Source of the DNA: Flavobacterium aquicola
GTDB taxonomy: Bacteria > Bacteroidota > Bacteroidia > Flavobacteriales > Flavobacteriaceae
Direction of reading: 5' to 3'
Assembly: GCF_003385115.1 (NCBI RefSeq)
Contig: NZ_QUNI01000013.1
Span: 83,461 to 147,460, forward strand
DNA: 64,000 nucleotides
Part shown: positions 16,057-24,901 of the stretch, piece after piece
Numbering within the stretch: position 1 is the first letter of the stretch
Layout: every line of letters starts with the position of its first letter
Program-made: the position numbers and the translations under genes
Notes under the pieces: model-generated
What the model saw: only the letters and a program-made list of their open reading frames with translations
Databases searched by the model: none
What the model was told of the DNA's origin: nothing

Positions 16057-17733
16057 ATGACATTAGATGAAATCATAAAATCCCGCCGTGACACTCGACA
16101 TTTTACGCAAGACGAAGTGCCAGATGAAGTGATCCAAAGAGCATTGCAGGCAGGACATCACGCTCCTTCAGTAGGTTTGACCGATGCTACAAGATATTAT
16201 CTTATAAAATCGGATACAATCAAAAAAGAGATAAAAAAACTGTTTTTGGACTACGATCAGAAAGCTTGTAATTTAACCGATGATGAGTTGCAGAAAAAAC
16301 AATACCAAGGCTTAAAACTCGAAGCGATTGAGGAAACACCGCTTGGATTGGTGATTTGTTATGACCGTTCGGTTTTGAATACATTTACAATTGGAACAGT
16401 CGGAAGCAATGAAGCGATAAAATTTAGTGCAGTTAGTGCATCACAAAATATTTGGCTGTCATTAACAGAACAAGGTTATTCAATGGGTTGGGTTTCAATT
16501 CTGAATTATTACCAATTCAAACAACTTTTAGGATTACCCGAAAATATTGAACCTTTGGGCTATTTCTGCGTAGGTAAACCTGCCACCGATTATGGCAATC
16601 AACCAATGCTTCAACAATTGAATTGGAAACAAAAAGCTGAAAAGCCTTTTGTTGAAGAGATTTTAGTTTCCACTCCAGTATCGACTACAGAGTCATTGCG
16701 AGGAATGAAGCAATCTTACTTTGATGATTCCACATTAGTTGAAGCACTTCAACAAAAAATAGACAATAAAACCAAACCAACAGGTTCACTCGGAGTTTTG
16801 GAAATTTTGGCAAAGCAAATAGGAACAGTTTTCCAGACATTAGAACCCAAAATAATAAAACCGCACATAGCAGTTTTTGCAGGTGACCACGGAATTGCTA
16901 ATCATGGCGTAAGCGCCTATCCGCAAGATGTTACCCGACAAATGGTTACTAATTTTCTCGAAGGCGGAGCAGGAATCAATGTGTTTTGCAGACAAAATAA
17001 TATTAGCTTAACCATAGTAGATGCTGGGGTAAATTATGATTTTCCAACGAATACGAATTTAGTTTCAGCGAAAATAGCGAAGGGAACACAATCTTTTTTA
17101 CATACTTCGGCGATGAGTAAATCCGAATTGGATTTATGTTTTACTAAAGGAAAGGGAATCGTGAATTCCATTTTTGAAATGGGTTGCAACTGTATTGGTC
17201 TTGGCGAAATGGGAATTGGTAACACTTCTACAGCCTCAGTTTTGATGAGTATTCTTTTGGAATTACCAATCGAAGATTGCGTTGGCCAAGGAACAGGAGT
17301 TATTGATGAAAAATTAATTCAGAAGCAAAATATTCTGAAAAAAGCTATTGAAAATTATAATGGCTCAAATGATTTAGAAAGTAAATTAGCTTATTTCGGT
17401 GGATTTGAAATTCTGCAAATGGCAGGTGGAATGCTTCAAGCCAAAGAAAATAATATGCTTATTCTAGTAGATGGGTTTATTTGCACGGTTGCTTTTTTAA
17501 TTGCCTATAAAAAGAATCCGTCAGTAAAAGAAAATGCAATATTCTGCCATTCATCCGCAGAGAAAGGACATCAAAAAATATTGAATTATTTAGATGTTCA
17601 GCCATTATTGCAATTGGATTTACGATTGGGAGAAGGAACGGGTTGTGCAGTGGCGTTTCCGATTATACAATCTGCTGTTTGTTTTTTAAATGAAATGGCT
17701 AGTTTTGAATCGGCAGGTGTTAGTCGTTCGTAA
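16057..17733 (+). CDS. Fusion of BluB (5,6-dimethylbenzimidazole synthase) and CobT phosphoribosyltransferase
   Basis: 558 residues. Residues 1 to about 205 are BluB, a flavin-destructase of the nitroreductase fold: SRRDTRHF, HHAPSVGLTDATRYYLI and GYSMGWVSIL. Residues about 225-558 are CobT: NKTKPTGSLGVLE, HIAVFAGDHGIANHGVSAYP, GGAGINVF, GEMGIGNTSTASVL and, near the end, RLGEGTGCAVAFPI, the active-site glutamate region. The first half makes 5,6-dimethylbenzimidazole from reduced FMN and oxygen; the second half attaches it to nicotinate mononucleotide to give alpha-ribazole phosphate. One continuous frame links consecutive steps. Total length equals the sum of the two normal proteins, so neither half is truncated. 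Confidence 0.93.
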   Translation: MTLDEIIKSRRDTRHFTQDEVPDEVIQRALQAGHHAPSVGLTDATRYYLIKSDTIKKEIKKLFLDYDQKACNLTDDELQKKQYQGLKLEAIEETPLGLVICYDRSVLNTFTIGTVGSNEAIKFSAVSASQNIWLSLTEQGYSMGWVSILNYYQFKQLLGLPENIEPLGYFCVGKPATDYGNQPMLQQLNWKQKAEKPFVEEILVSTPVSTTESLRGMKQSYFDDSTLVEALQQKIDNKTKPTGSLGVLEILAKQIGTVFQTLEPKIIKPHIAVFAGDHGIANHGVSAYPQDVTRQMVTNFLEGGAGINVFCRQNNISLTIVDAGVNYDFPTNTNLVSAKIAKGTQSFLHTSAMSKSELDLCFTKGKGIVNSIFEMGCNCIGLGEMGIGNTSTASVLMSILLELPIEDCVGQGTGVIDEKLIQKQNILKKAIENYNGSNDLESKLAYFGGFEILQMAGGMLQAKENNMLILVDGFICTVAFLIAYKKNPSVKENAIFCHSSAEKGHQKILNYLDVQPLLQLDLRLGEGTGCAVAFPIIQSAVCFLNEMASFESAGVSRS

Positions 17734-17752
17734 ATTTGTTGAAATACGCAAC

Positions 17753-17780
17753 GTAGAGAGGCACTGCAATGCCTCTCTAC
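17753..17780. repeat. Palindromic repeat between the bluB-cobT and cobS genes
   Basis: GTAGAGAGGCA at 17753-17763 pairs perfectly with 17770-17780 around a six-base loop. There is no T-tract after it, so an mRNA-stability or REP-like role is more likely than termination. Confidence 0.7.
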
Positions 17781-17797
17781 AGAATTATAAATAAAAA

Positions 17798-18604
17798 ATG
17801 AAAAAACAATTACATATATTTTTTACGGCATTGATGTTTTACACCCGAATTCCGTGCCCTAAAAACATCGACCACAATCCTGATTATTTAAATAAAGCAT
17901 CTCGTTATTTTCCTTTAATTGGATGGATTGTCGGGGTGATTTCTTTTGCGGTTTATTATTTATCAGCGATTTTGTTTAACAATGAAATTGCTGTAATTCT
18001 GTCTGTTATTGCAGGAATATTAACTACAGGAGCTTTTCATGAAGACGGTTTCGCTGATGTATGTGATGGTTTTGGCGGGGGATGGACAAAAGAGAAAATT
18101 CTTTTGATAATGAAGGACAGCGCTATCGGAGCCTATGGAGCGATTGGTGTAGTTTTGTTGTTCTTGCTAAAATTTCAGAGTTTAGTTCAGGTGGTGGATG
18201 ACAGTCAGAAGTCGGAATTAATAATTTACAATTTACAATTTACCATTTTTCTACTTTTTGTTTCTGCACATTCAGTTAGTCGTTTGTCTGCAATTTCAAT
18301 TGTCTTTACCCATCAATATTCTAGGGAAGATGCTTCGAGCAAAAGCAAACCTATTGCTCAGAATTTCACTTGGAAAGAAGTTACAGGTGCTTTGTTTTTC
18401 GGATTGTTGCCACTTGTGGTTTTGTCATTTTTTCAATGGCAGTTATTGTTGGCTTTAGTACCTGTTTTTATAGCTAGATTTTTTCTGGCTCGTTATTTTC
18501 AGAAATGGATTGACGGTTATACGGGAGATTGTTTGGGTGCAACGCAACAGGTTTGTGAGGTGATTTTTTATCTGTCAATTATTGCGATATGGAAGTTTAT
18601 TTAG
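17798..18604 (+). CDS. cobS: Adenosylcobinamide-GDP ribazoletransferase (cobalamin synthase)
   Basis: 268 residues of an integral membrane enzyme. The conserved acidic motif GAFHEDGFADVCDGFGGGWTKEKIL (about residues 77-101) is followed by MKDSAIGAYGAIGV. Several hydrophobic helices follow, and the GYTGDCLGATQQVCEV segment near the C-terminus is also family-specific. CobS joins adenosylcobinamide-GDP to alpha-ribazole (phosphate) at the inner membrane. It overlaps the next gene, cobC, by 16 bases, indicating translational coupling. Confidence 0.95.
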   Translation: MKKQLHIFFTALMFYTRIPCPKNIDHNPDYLNKASRYFPLIGWIVGVISFAVYYLSAILFNNEIAVILSVIAGILTTGAFHEDGFADVCDGFGGGWTKEKILLIMKDSAIGAYGAIGVVLLFLLKFQSLVQVVDDSQKSELIIYNLQFTIFLLFVSAHSVSRLSAISIVFTHQYSREDASSKSKPIAQNFTWKEVTGALFFGLLPLVVLSFFQWQLLLALVPVFIARFFLARYFQKWIDGYTGDCLGATQQVCEVIFYLSIIAIWKFI

Positions 18605-19155
18605 TTCGTCATACCGAGACAGTTTGCGAAAAAGGAATCTGCTACGGTCAGAGTGATGTAGAAATTAGAGAACCTTACGATCTTGTTTTTCAAACTATTT
18701 TGAGTCAATTGCCACAGGAGGCGGTTTTGTATTCCAGTCCGTTGCAACGTTGTGTTGTTTTGGCCAAACATATTCAGGAAAATATTAAGGCTAATTCCAT
18801 TATTGAAGATTCAAGATTGATGGAAATGCATTTTGGTGATTGGGAATTGCAAAGTTGGAATGATATTCCGCAGGAAGTTTTAAATCCGTGGATGGAGGAT
18901 TTTGTAAATGTTCGGGTTCCCAATGGTGAATCTTTTGTTGATTTGAATAAAAGAGTTTTAGATTTTTTAGAAAATGAAATTGCAAAAGGATCTGAAAAAC
19001 CATTAATTATTGTCGCACATGCGGGAGTTATTCGAAGTATTTTGTGTAAAATAAATAATCTTCCTTTGTTAGAAGCTTTTAAATCTAAGCTGGATTTTGG
19101 AGCTGTTGTGAAAATTGAAATTTTGAATTCAACGAGGATTTTAAAATCTTTCTAA
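18589..19155 (+). CDS. cobC: Alpha-ribazole phosphatase, histidine phosphatase family
   Basis: 188 residues. The phosphohistidine motif LVRHTETVCEKG is at residues 5-16, the second conserved segment YSSPLQRCVVLAKHI follows at about 45-59, and the C-terminal catalytic His is in VAHAGVIRSIL (about 141-151). The enzyme removes the phosphate from alpha-ribazole-5'-phosphate or adenosylcobalamin-5'-phosphate in the last steps of nucleotide-loop assembly. Its position, overlapping cobS, supports this role over a generic phosphoglycerate mutase. Confidence 0.9.
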   Translation: MEVYLVRHTETVCEKGICYGQSDVEIREPYDLVFQTILSQLPQEAVLYSSPLQRCVVLAKHIQENIKANSIIEDSRLMEMHFGDWELQSWNDIPQEVLNPWMEDFVNVRVPNGESFVDLNKRVLDFLENEIAKGSEKPLIIVAHAGVIRSILCKINNLPLLEAFKSKLDFGAVVKIEILNSTRILKSF

Positions 19156-19178
19156 AATAGCACAAATTTTTCTCTTTA

Positions 19179-19247
19179 GCCCCGATTGTAGTGGAAATCC
19201 TTTTTGGCTGGAGTTCAGCCAAAAAGATTGTAACGGAAAGCGGGACC
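19179..19247 (+). repeat. Interspersed structured repeat, copy B (short form)
   Basis: The flanks match copies A and C (GTAGTGG-xx-ATCC before the hairpin; GAT-x-x-TAACGGA-x-AGC after it), but the central 10-bp stem is different: TTTTTGGCTG at 19201-19210 pairs with 19216-19225 around the loop GAGTT. It lies just after cobC and before the riboswitch promoter. Confidence 0.75.
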
Positions 19248-19376
19248 AATCTTTCCTAAAAATGCCGAATCTTTCTGCTCCAAAAAAAGATAATCAAACT
19301 CAGATTCCAGAGAGGTTTTGATTGTTCAGAACAAATTTTAAGAATATAATTTTAGGATTTGTGAATTCATTTCAGT

Positions 19377-19384
19377 TATATTTG
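19377..19384 (+). promoter_or_regulatory. -7 element TATATTTG for the btuB-like transcript
   Basis: Exact TAnnTTTG match placed so that transcription would begin at about 19390, right at the 5' edge of the riboswitch. A TTTG at 19358-19361 gives a 15-base spacer, a little short. Confidence 0.6.
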
Positions 19385-19391
19385 CATCCGA

Positions 19392-19570
19392 ATTAAGGTT
19401 GTGTTTTTGAATTTTTGGAAACACATTAAAAGGGAATTAGGTTCGAAACCTAAGCTGTTCCCGCAACTGTAAGCTATCAAGCTTGTTGTAATCTACTAAG
19501 CCACTGCCCCGAAATCGGGATGGGAAGGCAAACAACAAGACGCAAGCCAGGAGACCTGCCTTTTTTCTTA
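19392..19570 (+). promoter_or_regulatory. Cobalamin (AdoCbl) riboswitch
   Basis: The leader carries the classic B12-element blocks in order. AAAAGGGAAT is at about 19428-19437. GCTGTTCCCGCAACTGTAA, the core with the conserved C-C-C-G-C-A-A-C-T-G-T, is at 19454-19472. The B12 box GCCAGGAGACCTGCC is at 19546-19560. It ends about 40 bases before the ATG of the TonB-dependent receptor gene. In this class cobalamin binding lowers expression of uptake genes, so the receptor and the BtuG-like gene should be repressed when cobalamin is plentiful. Confidence 0.96.
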
Positions 19571-19608
19571 ACGAATATCGAACTTTCGGGAAAAAAGGTT
19601 CAGAAATT

Positions 19609-21462
19609 ATGACTTTAAGAAAACTACTATTTGCCTTTTTTGTTTTAATGTGCCAATTGATTTCGGCACAGAATGACTCTGTAAACAAGTTAAAGGAGGT
19701 TGTTGTTTCCGATAAAAATTTTAAAAAATACTCCAATTCACAGTCGGTTTTAAAGCTCAATGATTCCATTATCAATAAAAATGAAGCTTTACTGACTGAT
19801 TTGTTAAACTTCAATTCTACACTTTATTTTAAGGAATACGGACGCGGAATGCTTTCGACGGTTTCTTTTCGAGGAACGACTTCTTCGCAGACTGCTGTAA
19901 TTTGGAACGGAATCAATATTAATTCACAAATGAATGGGAGCACTGATTTTAACACAGTTTCAGGTTCTGACTATAATTCAATTAGTGTAAAAGCTGGTGG
20001 TGGGAGTATACTTTACGGTAGCGGAGCAATAGGCGGGACGGTTCATTTGAATAATGATTTTGGGTTTTATAAACGATTTGACACTAATTTAAAACTGGAT
20101 TATGGCAGTTTTAATACGATTGGAATTAATTATAAAACCAATATTTCCAATGAAAAATGGAGTGCCCAAATTGGATTTTCAAAAAACAGTTCGACTAATG
20201 ATTATAAATACCTGAACAAATACACTTGGAAAGGCGAACAGCGCTGGAATCAAAATGGTCAATATGATGTGATTACCGTGAGTGCTAATTTGGGGTATAA
20301 GCTTAATGATAGAAATATTCTTAAACTATACAGCCAAACGTCCAACACTGACAGAAATACTTCTTTGGTTACGGAAACGGAGATGAAAAGTAAATACGTT
20401 AATGGCTTTAACCGAAATTTATTGGAATATGACGGGAATTTTGGCAGGTTCAGCACGAATTTAAAAACCGCTTACATTTTTGAAAATTATCAATATTTTG
20501 CTGATAATTCAACTAATAACTATACTTACGGAAAAACAGAAAGCCTGATTGCTAAAGCTGATTTTGGATATGCATTATTTAAATCTACCCAGCTAAACGG
20601 AATTTTAGATTACAACAGAACCAATGGTTATGGAACAGGTTTTGGCAATCACGTACGCGAAATTAGTTCGGCTTCATTATTGGTAAAACAAGACTTTTTT
20701 GAGCATTGGAAAAATGAATTTGGTATTCGAAAAGAATTCACAAACAATTACGAATCACCTGTTTTGTTCTCTTTAGGATCTTCGTATCAGTTTAGTAAAC
20801 TATACAATTTGAAATTGAATTTGTCCCGTAATTTCAGGATACCAACTTTTAATGATTTGTATTGGGAACCTGGGGGGAATCCTGATTTAAAACCTGAGAG
20901 TTCCTATCAGGCGGAGATTGGAAACGTGTTTACTTTCAAAAACATTTCGCTTACGCAGACTTTCTATTATATAAAAATTAAAGATTTACTGCAATGGGTT
21001 CCTGGTAAAAATGGCATCTGGACTCCGCAAAATCAAGACAATGTAAACAGCTATGGAGCTGAAACTTTATTGAGCTGGAAGAAACAATTTGGCAAAAATA
21101 GTTTTGGTGTAAATGCTTCCTACGCTCATACAATATCTGAAGATGACGAATCAGGAAACCAGCTTTTCTTTGTTCCTTTTGATAAAGTAACGGCTTCGGT
21201 TTCATATTCCCGAAATAGAATTAGCACTTACTATCAGTTTATGTACAATGGTTTTGTTTATACAAGTTCCGATAATAATCCGGACCAAATCATAAACGAT
21301 TACACGGTTTCCAATCTTGGAATCGACTATGATTTTAAATTCTTAGATTCTTTTAAACTGGGCTTTCAGGTTTTGAATGTTTTCAACGAAAACTATGAAA
21401 GTCTGGAAAACAGACCTATGCCGGGTCGAAATTTCAATATGTATTTAACCTTAAAATTTTAA
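19609..21462 (+). CDS. btuB: TonB-dependent outer-membrane cobalamin receptor (BtuB-like)
   Basis: 617 residues. A signal peptide (LLFAFFVLMCQLISAQ) is followed by a plug domain of about 120 residues (LKEVVVSDKNFKKY, then VSFRGTTSSQTAVIWNGI and GGGSILYGSGAIGGTVHL) and a 22-strand-type barrel ending in MYLTLKF with a terminal Phe. The length equals E. coli BtuB. Substrate is given by the riboswitch in its leader and the cobalamin operon upstream. It energises corrinoid uptake via TonB. The BtuG-like gene begins five bases after its stop codon. Confidence 0.92.
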   Translation: MTLRKLLFAFFVLMCQLISAQNDSVNKLKEVVVSDKNFKKYSNSQSVLKLNDSIINKNEALLTDLLNFNSTLYFKEYGRGMLSTVSFRGTTSSQTAVIWNGININSQMNGSTDFNTVSGSDYNSISVKAGGGSILYGSGAIGGTVHLNNDFGFYKRFDTNLKLDYGSFNTIGINYKTNISNEKWSAQIGFSKNSSTNDYKYLNKYTWKGEQRWNQNGQYDVITVSANLGYKLNDRNILKLYSQTSNTDRNTSLVTETEMKSKYVNGFNRNLLEYDGNFGRFSTNLKTAYIFENYQYFADNSTNNYTYGKTESLIAKADFGYALFKSTQLNGILDYNRTNGYGTGFGNHVREISSASLLVKQDFFEHWKNEFGIRKEFTNNYESPVLFSLGSSYQFSKLYNLKLNLSRNFRIPTFNDLYWEPGGNPDLKPESSYQAEIGNVFTFKNISLTQTFYYIKIKDLLQWVPGKNGIWTPQNQDNVNSYGAETLLSWKKQFGKNSFGVNASYAHTISEDDESGNQLFFVPFDKVTASVSYSRNRISTYYQFMYNGFVYTSSDNNPDQIINDYTVSNLGIDYDFKFLDSFKLGFQVLNVFNENYESLENRPMPGRNFNMYLTLKF

Positions 21463-21466
21463 TATT

Positions 21467-22546
21467 ATGAAGATTAGTAAATTACTTTTAATAGCGTTTG
21501 GTATCTCCTTGTTTGCCTCGTGTTCAAATGACGATGATAATGATAATAACAACAACAACAACGATCCAAAAGGGAATTATGAAAATGGATTTTTTATTCT
21601 AAATGAAGGAAGTGACACATCTGGAAAAGGGACTGTATCTTTTTCGAGCAATGATTTCAGTTTTTTTGCAAAGGATGCTTATACTGCGGCAAATGCGGGC
21701 GACTTGTTAGGAAAGTTTGTTCAAAATATCTTTTTTGACGGAGATAAAGCTTACATCATCGCTGGAGGAGCAGATGTTATAAATGTTGTTAATAGATATA
21801 CATTTAAATTAATAGCAAAAATTGATACAGGACTAGTGAATCCAAGATATGGTGTGGTAAAAGATGGTAAAGCATATGTAACCAATGCCAATACTTATGC
21901 TGAATGGGGTGGTGCATGGGATGCTGATGGTAATACAGATGATTATGTTGCTGTTATTGATTTGGCAACTAATAAATTTGAATCTAAAATTAATGTAAAC
22001 ACAACAGCCAACAGAATTATAGAAAAAAATGGTAAATTATACATTACTGACCCTAATAGTACTGACAAATTATCGGTTGTAAATATTGCTACAAAAACAG
22101 TTGAAACACCAATAATAATTGGATCTAGTGCAGATACAATGGAAGAAAAAGATGGGGTTTTATATATTTTGAGAGGTCCTTTTGGCAGCAGAAGCGAAAT
22201 AGTGAAAGTGAAATTATCAGATAAAACAACTTCTACAATTGCATTTCCTGAAGCTTTAGACGGTGCTGGACATATGGATATTTACAAAGATAAAATTTAT
22301 TACACTGTTTCAAATTCGGTTTACGGGATAACTACAACTGCTACCGAAGCTTCGACTACACCAATTGTAACAGCCACTTCAGTTGCTAATTTATATGGAT
22401 TTGCAGTTAATAATGATCGTATATACTTGTCTGATAGTGGAGATTACAAATCTGACAGTAAGGCTTATATTTATAATTTAACTGGAACTTTACAAAAGGA
22501 ATTAACTGTTGGTATAGGTCCAAATGGATTTTATTTTAATGATTAA
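21467..22546 (+). CDS. BtuG-like surface lipoprotein, beta-propeller (YncE/DUF5074 type)
   Basis: 359 residues. The lipobox is in ISLFASCSN (Cys at about 19), followed by an acidic Asp/Asn run of about 16 residues, the type of lipoprotein export signal that sends Bacteroidota lipoproteins to the cell surface. The rest is a series of about 45-residue beta-propeller blades (AYIIAGGADVINVVNRYT, KAYVTNANTYAEW, KLYITDPNSTDKLSVVNI and others). In Bacteroides, BtuG proteins of this kind sit on BtuB and bind cobalamin very tightly. Here the gene is in the same riboswitch-controlled operon. The direct function is inferred from context and fold. Confidence 0.8.
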   Translation: MKISKLLLIAFGISLFASCSNDDDNDNNNNNNDPKGNYENGFFILNEGSDTSGKGTVSFSSNDFSFFAKDAYTAANAGDLLGKFVQNIFFDGDKAYIIAGGADVINVVNRYTFKLIAKIDTGLVNPRYGVVKDGKAYVTNANTYAEWGGAWDADGNTDDYVAVIDLATNKFESKINVNTTANRIIEKNGKLYITDPNSTDKLSVVNIATKTVETPIIIGSSADTMEEKDGVLYILRGPFGSRSEIVKVKLSDKTTSTIAFPEALDGAGHMDIYKDKIYYTVSNSVYGITTTATEASTTPIVTATSVANLYGFAVNNDRIYLSDSGDYKSDSKAYIYNLTGTLQKELTVGIGPNGFYFND

Positions 22547-22660
22547 TACAAACATTTAAAACCATTATTGTGTTTTAATGTTTTTAGTCTAATGTGGTGT
22601 ATTTAATAGTTGTGGTATTCTGTTAAATAATTTAAACCATGTTATAAGTTGTTTTTGGGA

Positions 22661-22695
22661 AAAAAAGAGGCTTTCAGTAATGAAAGCCTTTTTTG
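22661..22695 (+). terminator. Terminator of the btuB-btuG operon
   Basis: A 9-bp stem AGGCTTTCA (22668-22676) with its complement (22681-22689), a GTAA tetraloop and a T-run after it. The preceding A-run makes it usable from both strands. Confidence 0.85.
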
Positions 22696-22757
22696 GTTGC
22701 AGATGTTTTTTTTAATTTTTTATATAATCATCTGGATGAGATTACAAATTAAATTGT

Positions 22758-24269
22758 TTATTCCAAAGCTTTCAGAAGTCCTACTGGTACTTCCTCAATA
22801 TACATTTGATTTTGTCCAATAATTGATTTTGAATCGCCCAAATAATTAAATTGAAGTAAAGGAATATTTTCTTTCTTTTTTGTAGTAGTTCCTGCAGGTC
22901 TTCCAGTGATTTTAGCAAAAGCCAAATCTAATAAAGGATCATTAGATATTAGTGTTTCGTTGTTATTAATCATTTTGGTCTCGTAGCTTCCCAGTTCACC
23001 CAAATTAGCTAGATTTTCTTTTAATGAATAAGTAGGAATCAGTCCATTAAAATAGTCGCCAGAATCATTTGCATTAACAATTTTTAAAACAATAGGCTGC
23101 ATCGCGTAACGATGATTTGGATTTCTGTTTTCTTTCCCAAAAGTAGGGGAGTCATAGATTGTTATGGAACCTACATTTTTTCCAGTTGTAATATCACCAA
23201 TTTGGACTACATTAATATATGGTTTTAATCCATTGATAATCAATTCACTTGCTGAAGCTGTACTTTGTGTCGTCAAAATATACACTTTGTCAAGATTCAG
23301 GCTGTTTATTGGTGCTGATCCTATTTTATCAACAAATAAGTTTTTTAATGCATCTGGATCTTCTGACTCAAAATAAGCATTAATTTTGCCGTTCCATCTC
23401 TCTTTGGAAAATACTTTGCCAGTAGTAGATTCGCCTGTAATCATACTTGCCAATCGAGTGGCAGACAGAATTGAACCACCAGAATTATATCTTAAATCTA
23501 AAACTAAATCAGTAACACCTTTTAGTGAAGCAAAAGCATCGTTTAGCTGAGTGTCATAATTTGGATAAAAACCATTGTACATTAAATAACCTATTTTATG
23601 ACCATCAGTTTCTATGATTTTATTAATTAAAATAGGATTTTCATTGAGAACTGTTTTTGTAAGAGTTACTGATTTTCCATTTGGTGTAATTTTTCCATTG
23701 TCATAATCTGCTAAATTTAGAGTGTAAGTATTGGAGCTTAATAAATTCTTGTAATTATTTTCTCTTGTAACTCTGTTGTTAAAAAGCTGAATCCCATTAA
23801 TGGCATAAAAGATAAGTCCACGTTTAATGCCTTTAGTAGAAGCGTCAGAATTGGGTATTATATAACGTACAAAACCAAATATATCATTTGAATTTGGAGA
23901 TTTATAGGAAAGACCAAAATCCATACCATTATTTTTAGTGGTTCCTTGAAGCTGACCTTCTAATTCTAGATAATCGCTTACAATCCAGCTGAATCTATCA
24001 ATTTTTGAATCGACTCTCAGGGCATCAAATAAATCTTCGGGTTTAGCATATCCTTTCAAAAAATTATTTAAAGCAGTTTGATAAGCAAAACGTTTATCAG
24101 CTAAATTTGGTACATCAGCCTGCCATAAATAATATAAATTAAGACCTTTCCATATAAAATCATTAACTTCTAGATCGGCTGGAGGTGGGACATCGTCCAT
24201 ATCTTCACAACTTTGAAAAGTAAAAAAAGCAATGAATAATAATAAAGTAACTTTGAAAGATGTCTTCAT
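22758..24269 (-). CDS. S41-family C-terminal processing peptidase, lipoprotein
   Basis: 503 residues with a lipobox (FFTFQSCED, Cys at about 21). A helical N-terminal part (LEVNDFIWKGLNLYYLW) and a PDZ-like region (about 120-215, IKRGLIFYAINGIQL) precede the protease core. The core has VLDLRYNSGGSILSATRLASMI (about 256-277) and STASASELIINGLKP, in which the second Ser of SAS-E is the nucleophile position of S41 proteases. Such periplasmic proteases trim or degrade envelope proteins. The gene diverges from a sigma-factor operon across a 16-bp palindrome. Confidence 0.9.
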   Translation of the reverse strand: MKTSFKVTLLLFIAFFTFQSCEDMDDVPPPADLEVNDFIWKGLNLYYLWQADVPNLADKRFAYQTALNNFLKGYAKPEDLFDALRVDSKIDRFSWIVSDYLELEGQLQGTTKNNGMDFGLSYKSPNSNDIFGFVRYIIPNSDASTKGIKRGLIFYAINGIQLFNNRVTRENNYKNLLSSNTYTLNLADYDNGKITPNGKSVTLTKTVLNENPILINKIIETDGHKIGYLMYNGFYPNYDTQLNDAFASLKGVTDLVLDLRYNSGGSILSATRLASMITGESTTGKVFSKERWNGKINAYFESEDPDALKNLFVDKIGSAPINSLNLDKVYILTTQSTASASELIINGLKPYINVVQIGDITTGKNVGSITIYDSPTFGKENRNPNHRYAMQPIVLKIVNANDSGDYFNGLIPTYSLKENLANLGELGSYETKMINNNETLISNDPLLDLAFAKITGRPAGTTTKKKENIPLLQFNYLGDSKSIIGQNQMYIEEVPVGLLKALE

Positions 24270-24278
24270 ATAGTTTTT

Positions 24279-24294
24279 GTTGTAGATCTACAAC
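24279..24294. promoter_or_regulatory. 16-bp perfect palindrome, candidate operator
   Basis: GTTGTAGATCTACAAC lies 10 bases upstream of the S41 protease start codon, in the interval shared with the divergent sigma-factor gene. It is a perfect dyad with no T-tract, consistent with a dimeric regulator site. No regulator is identified. Confidence 0.45.
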
Positions 24295-24391
24295 GTAAAA
24301 GTACTAACTTTAGTTTAATTTAATTTTTTTTGTAACAAAAATTATAGTGCCTCGTCTTGATTATATAACCAAGATTAATAAAACCCTATTT

Positions 24392-24901
24392 ATGAACCAA
24401 AAAGAGTTTGTGCTTTTAATCAATCCGTTCAAAGACAAGCTGTTTCGGCTGGCTAAACGATTGCTTGTAAGCACAGAGGAAGCAGAAGATGCTACTCAGG
24501 AAATTTTGGTAAAATTATGGAGCAAAAATGAAAATTTAGAAACATATAATAGTGTCGAAGCGATGGCGATGACCATGACCAAAAATTATTGTTTAGATCA
24601 GCTGAAATCAAAAAGAGCGAGTAATCTTAAAATTGTAGATAATAATTTTACTGATAAAGAGCCAAGTTTATACAAACAAGTTGAAGATACCGATAGTTTA
24701 AATTGGGTTGAAAAAATCATTAATCAATTACCGGAACAGCAGCGGTTAATTATTCAGTTAAGAGATATTGAACAGTGCGAATTTTCAGAAATAGCAAAAA
24801 TAACAGAGATGAACGAAACTGCCGTACGGGTGGCACTTTCTAGGGCAAGGAAAACAATTAGAGAATACATGTTAAAAACACACAGTTATGGAATACAATA
24901 A
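24392..24901 (+). CDS. RNA polymerase ECF sigma factor
   Basis: 169 residues from ATG 24392. A GTG at 24347 would add 15 residues, but the usual family start is MNQKEFVLLINPFKDKLFRLAKRLL. Region 2 is at about 8-75 (VSTEEAEDATQEILVKLW) and region 4 at about 110-160 (INQLPEQQRLIIQLRDIEQCEFSEIAKITEMNETAVRVALSRARK). The next gene overlaps by 14 bases and encodes a membrane-anchored partner, a standard sigma/anti-sigma arrangement. Confidence 0.92.
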   Translation: MNQKEFVLLINPFKDKLFRLAKRLLVSTEEAEDATQEILVKLWSKNENLETYNSVEAMAMTMTKNYCLDQLKSKRASNLKIVDNNFTDKEPSLYKQVEDTDSLNWVEKIINQLPEQQRLIIQLRDIEQCEFSEIAKITEMNETAVRVALSRARKTIREYMLKTHSYGIQ

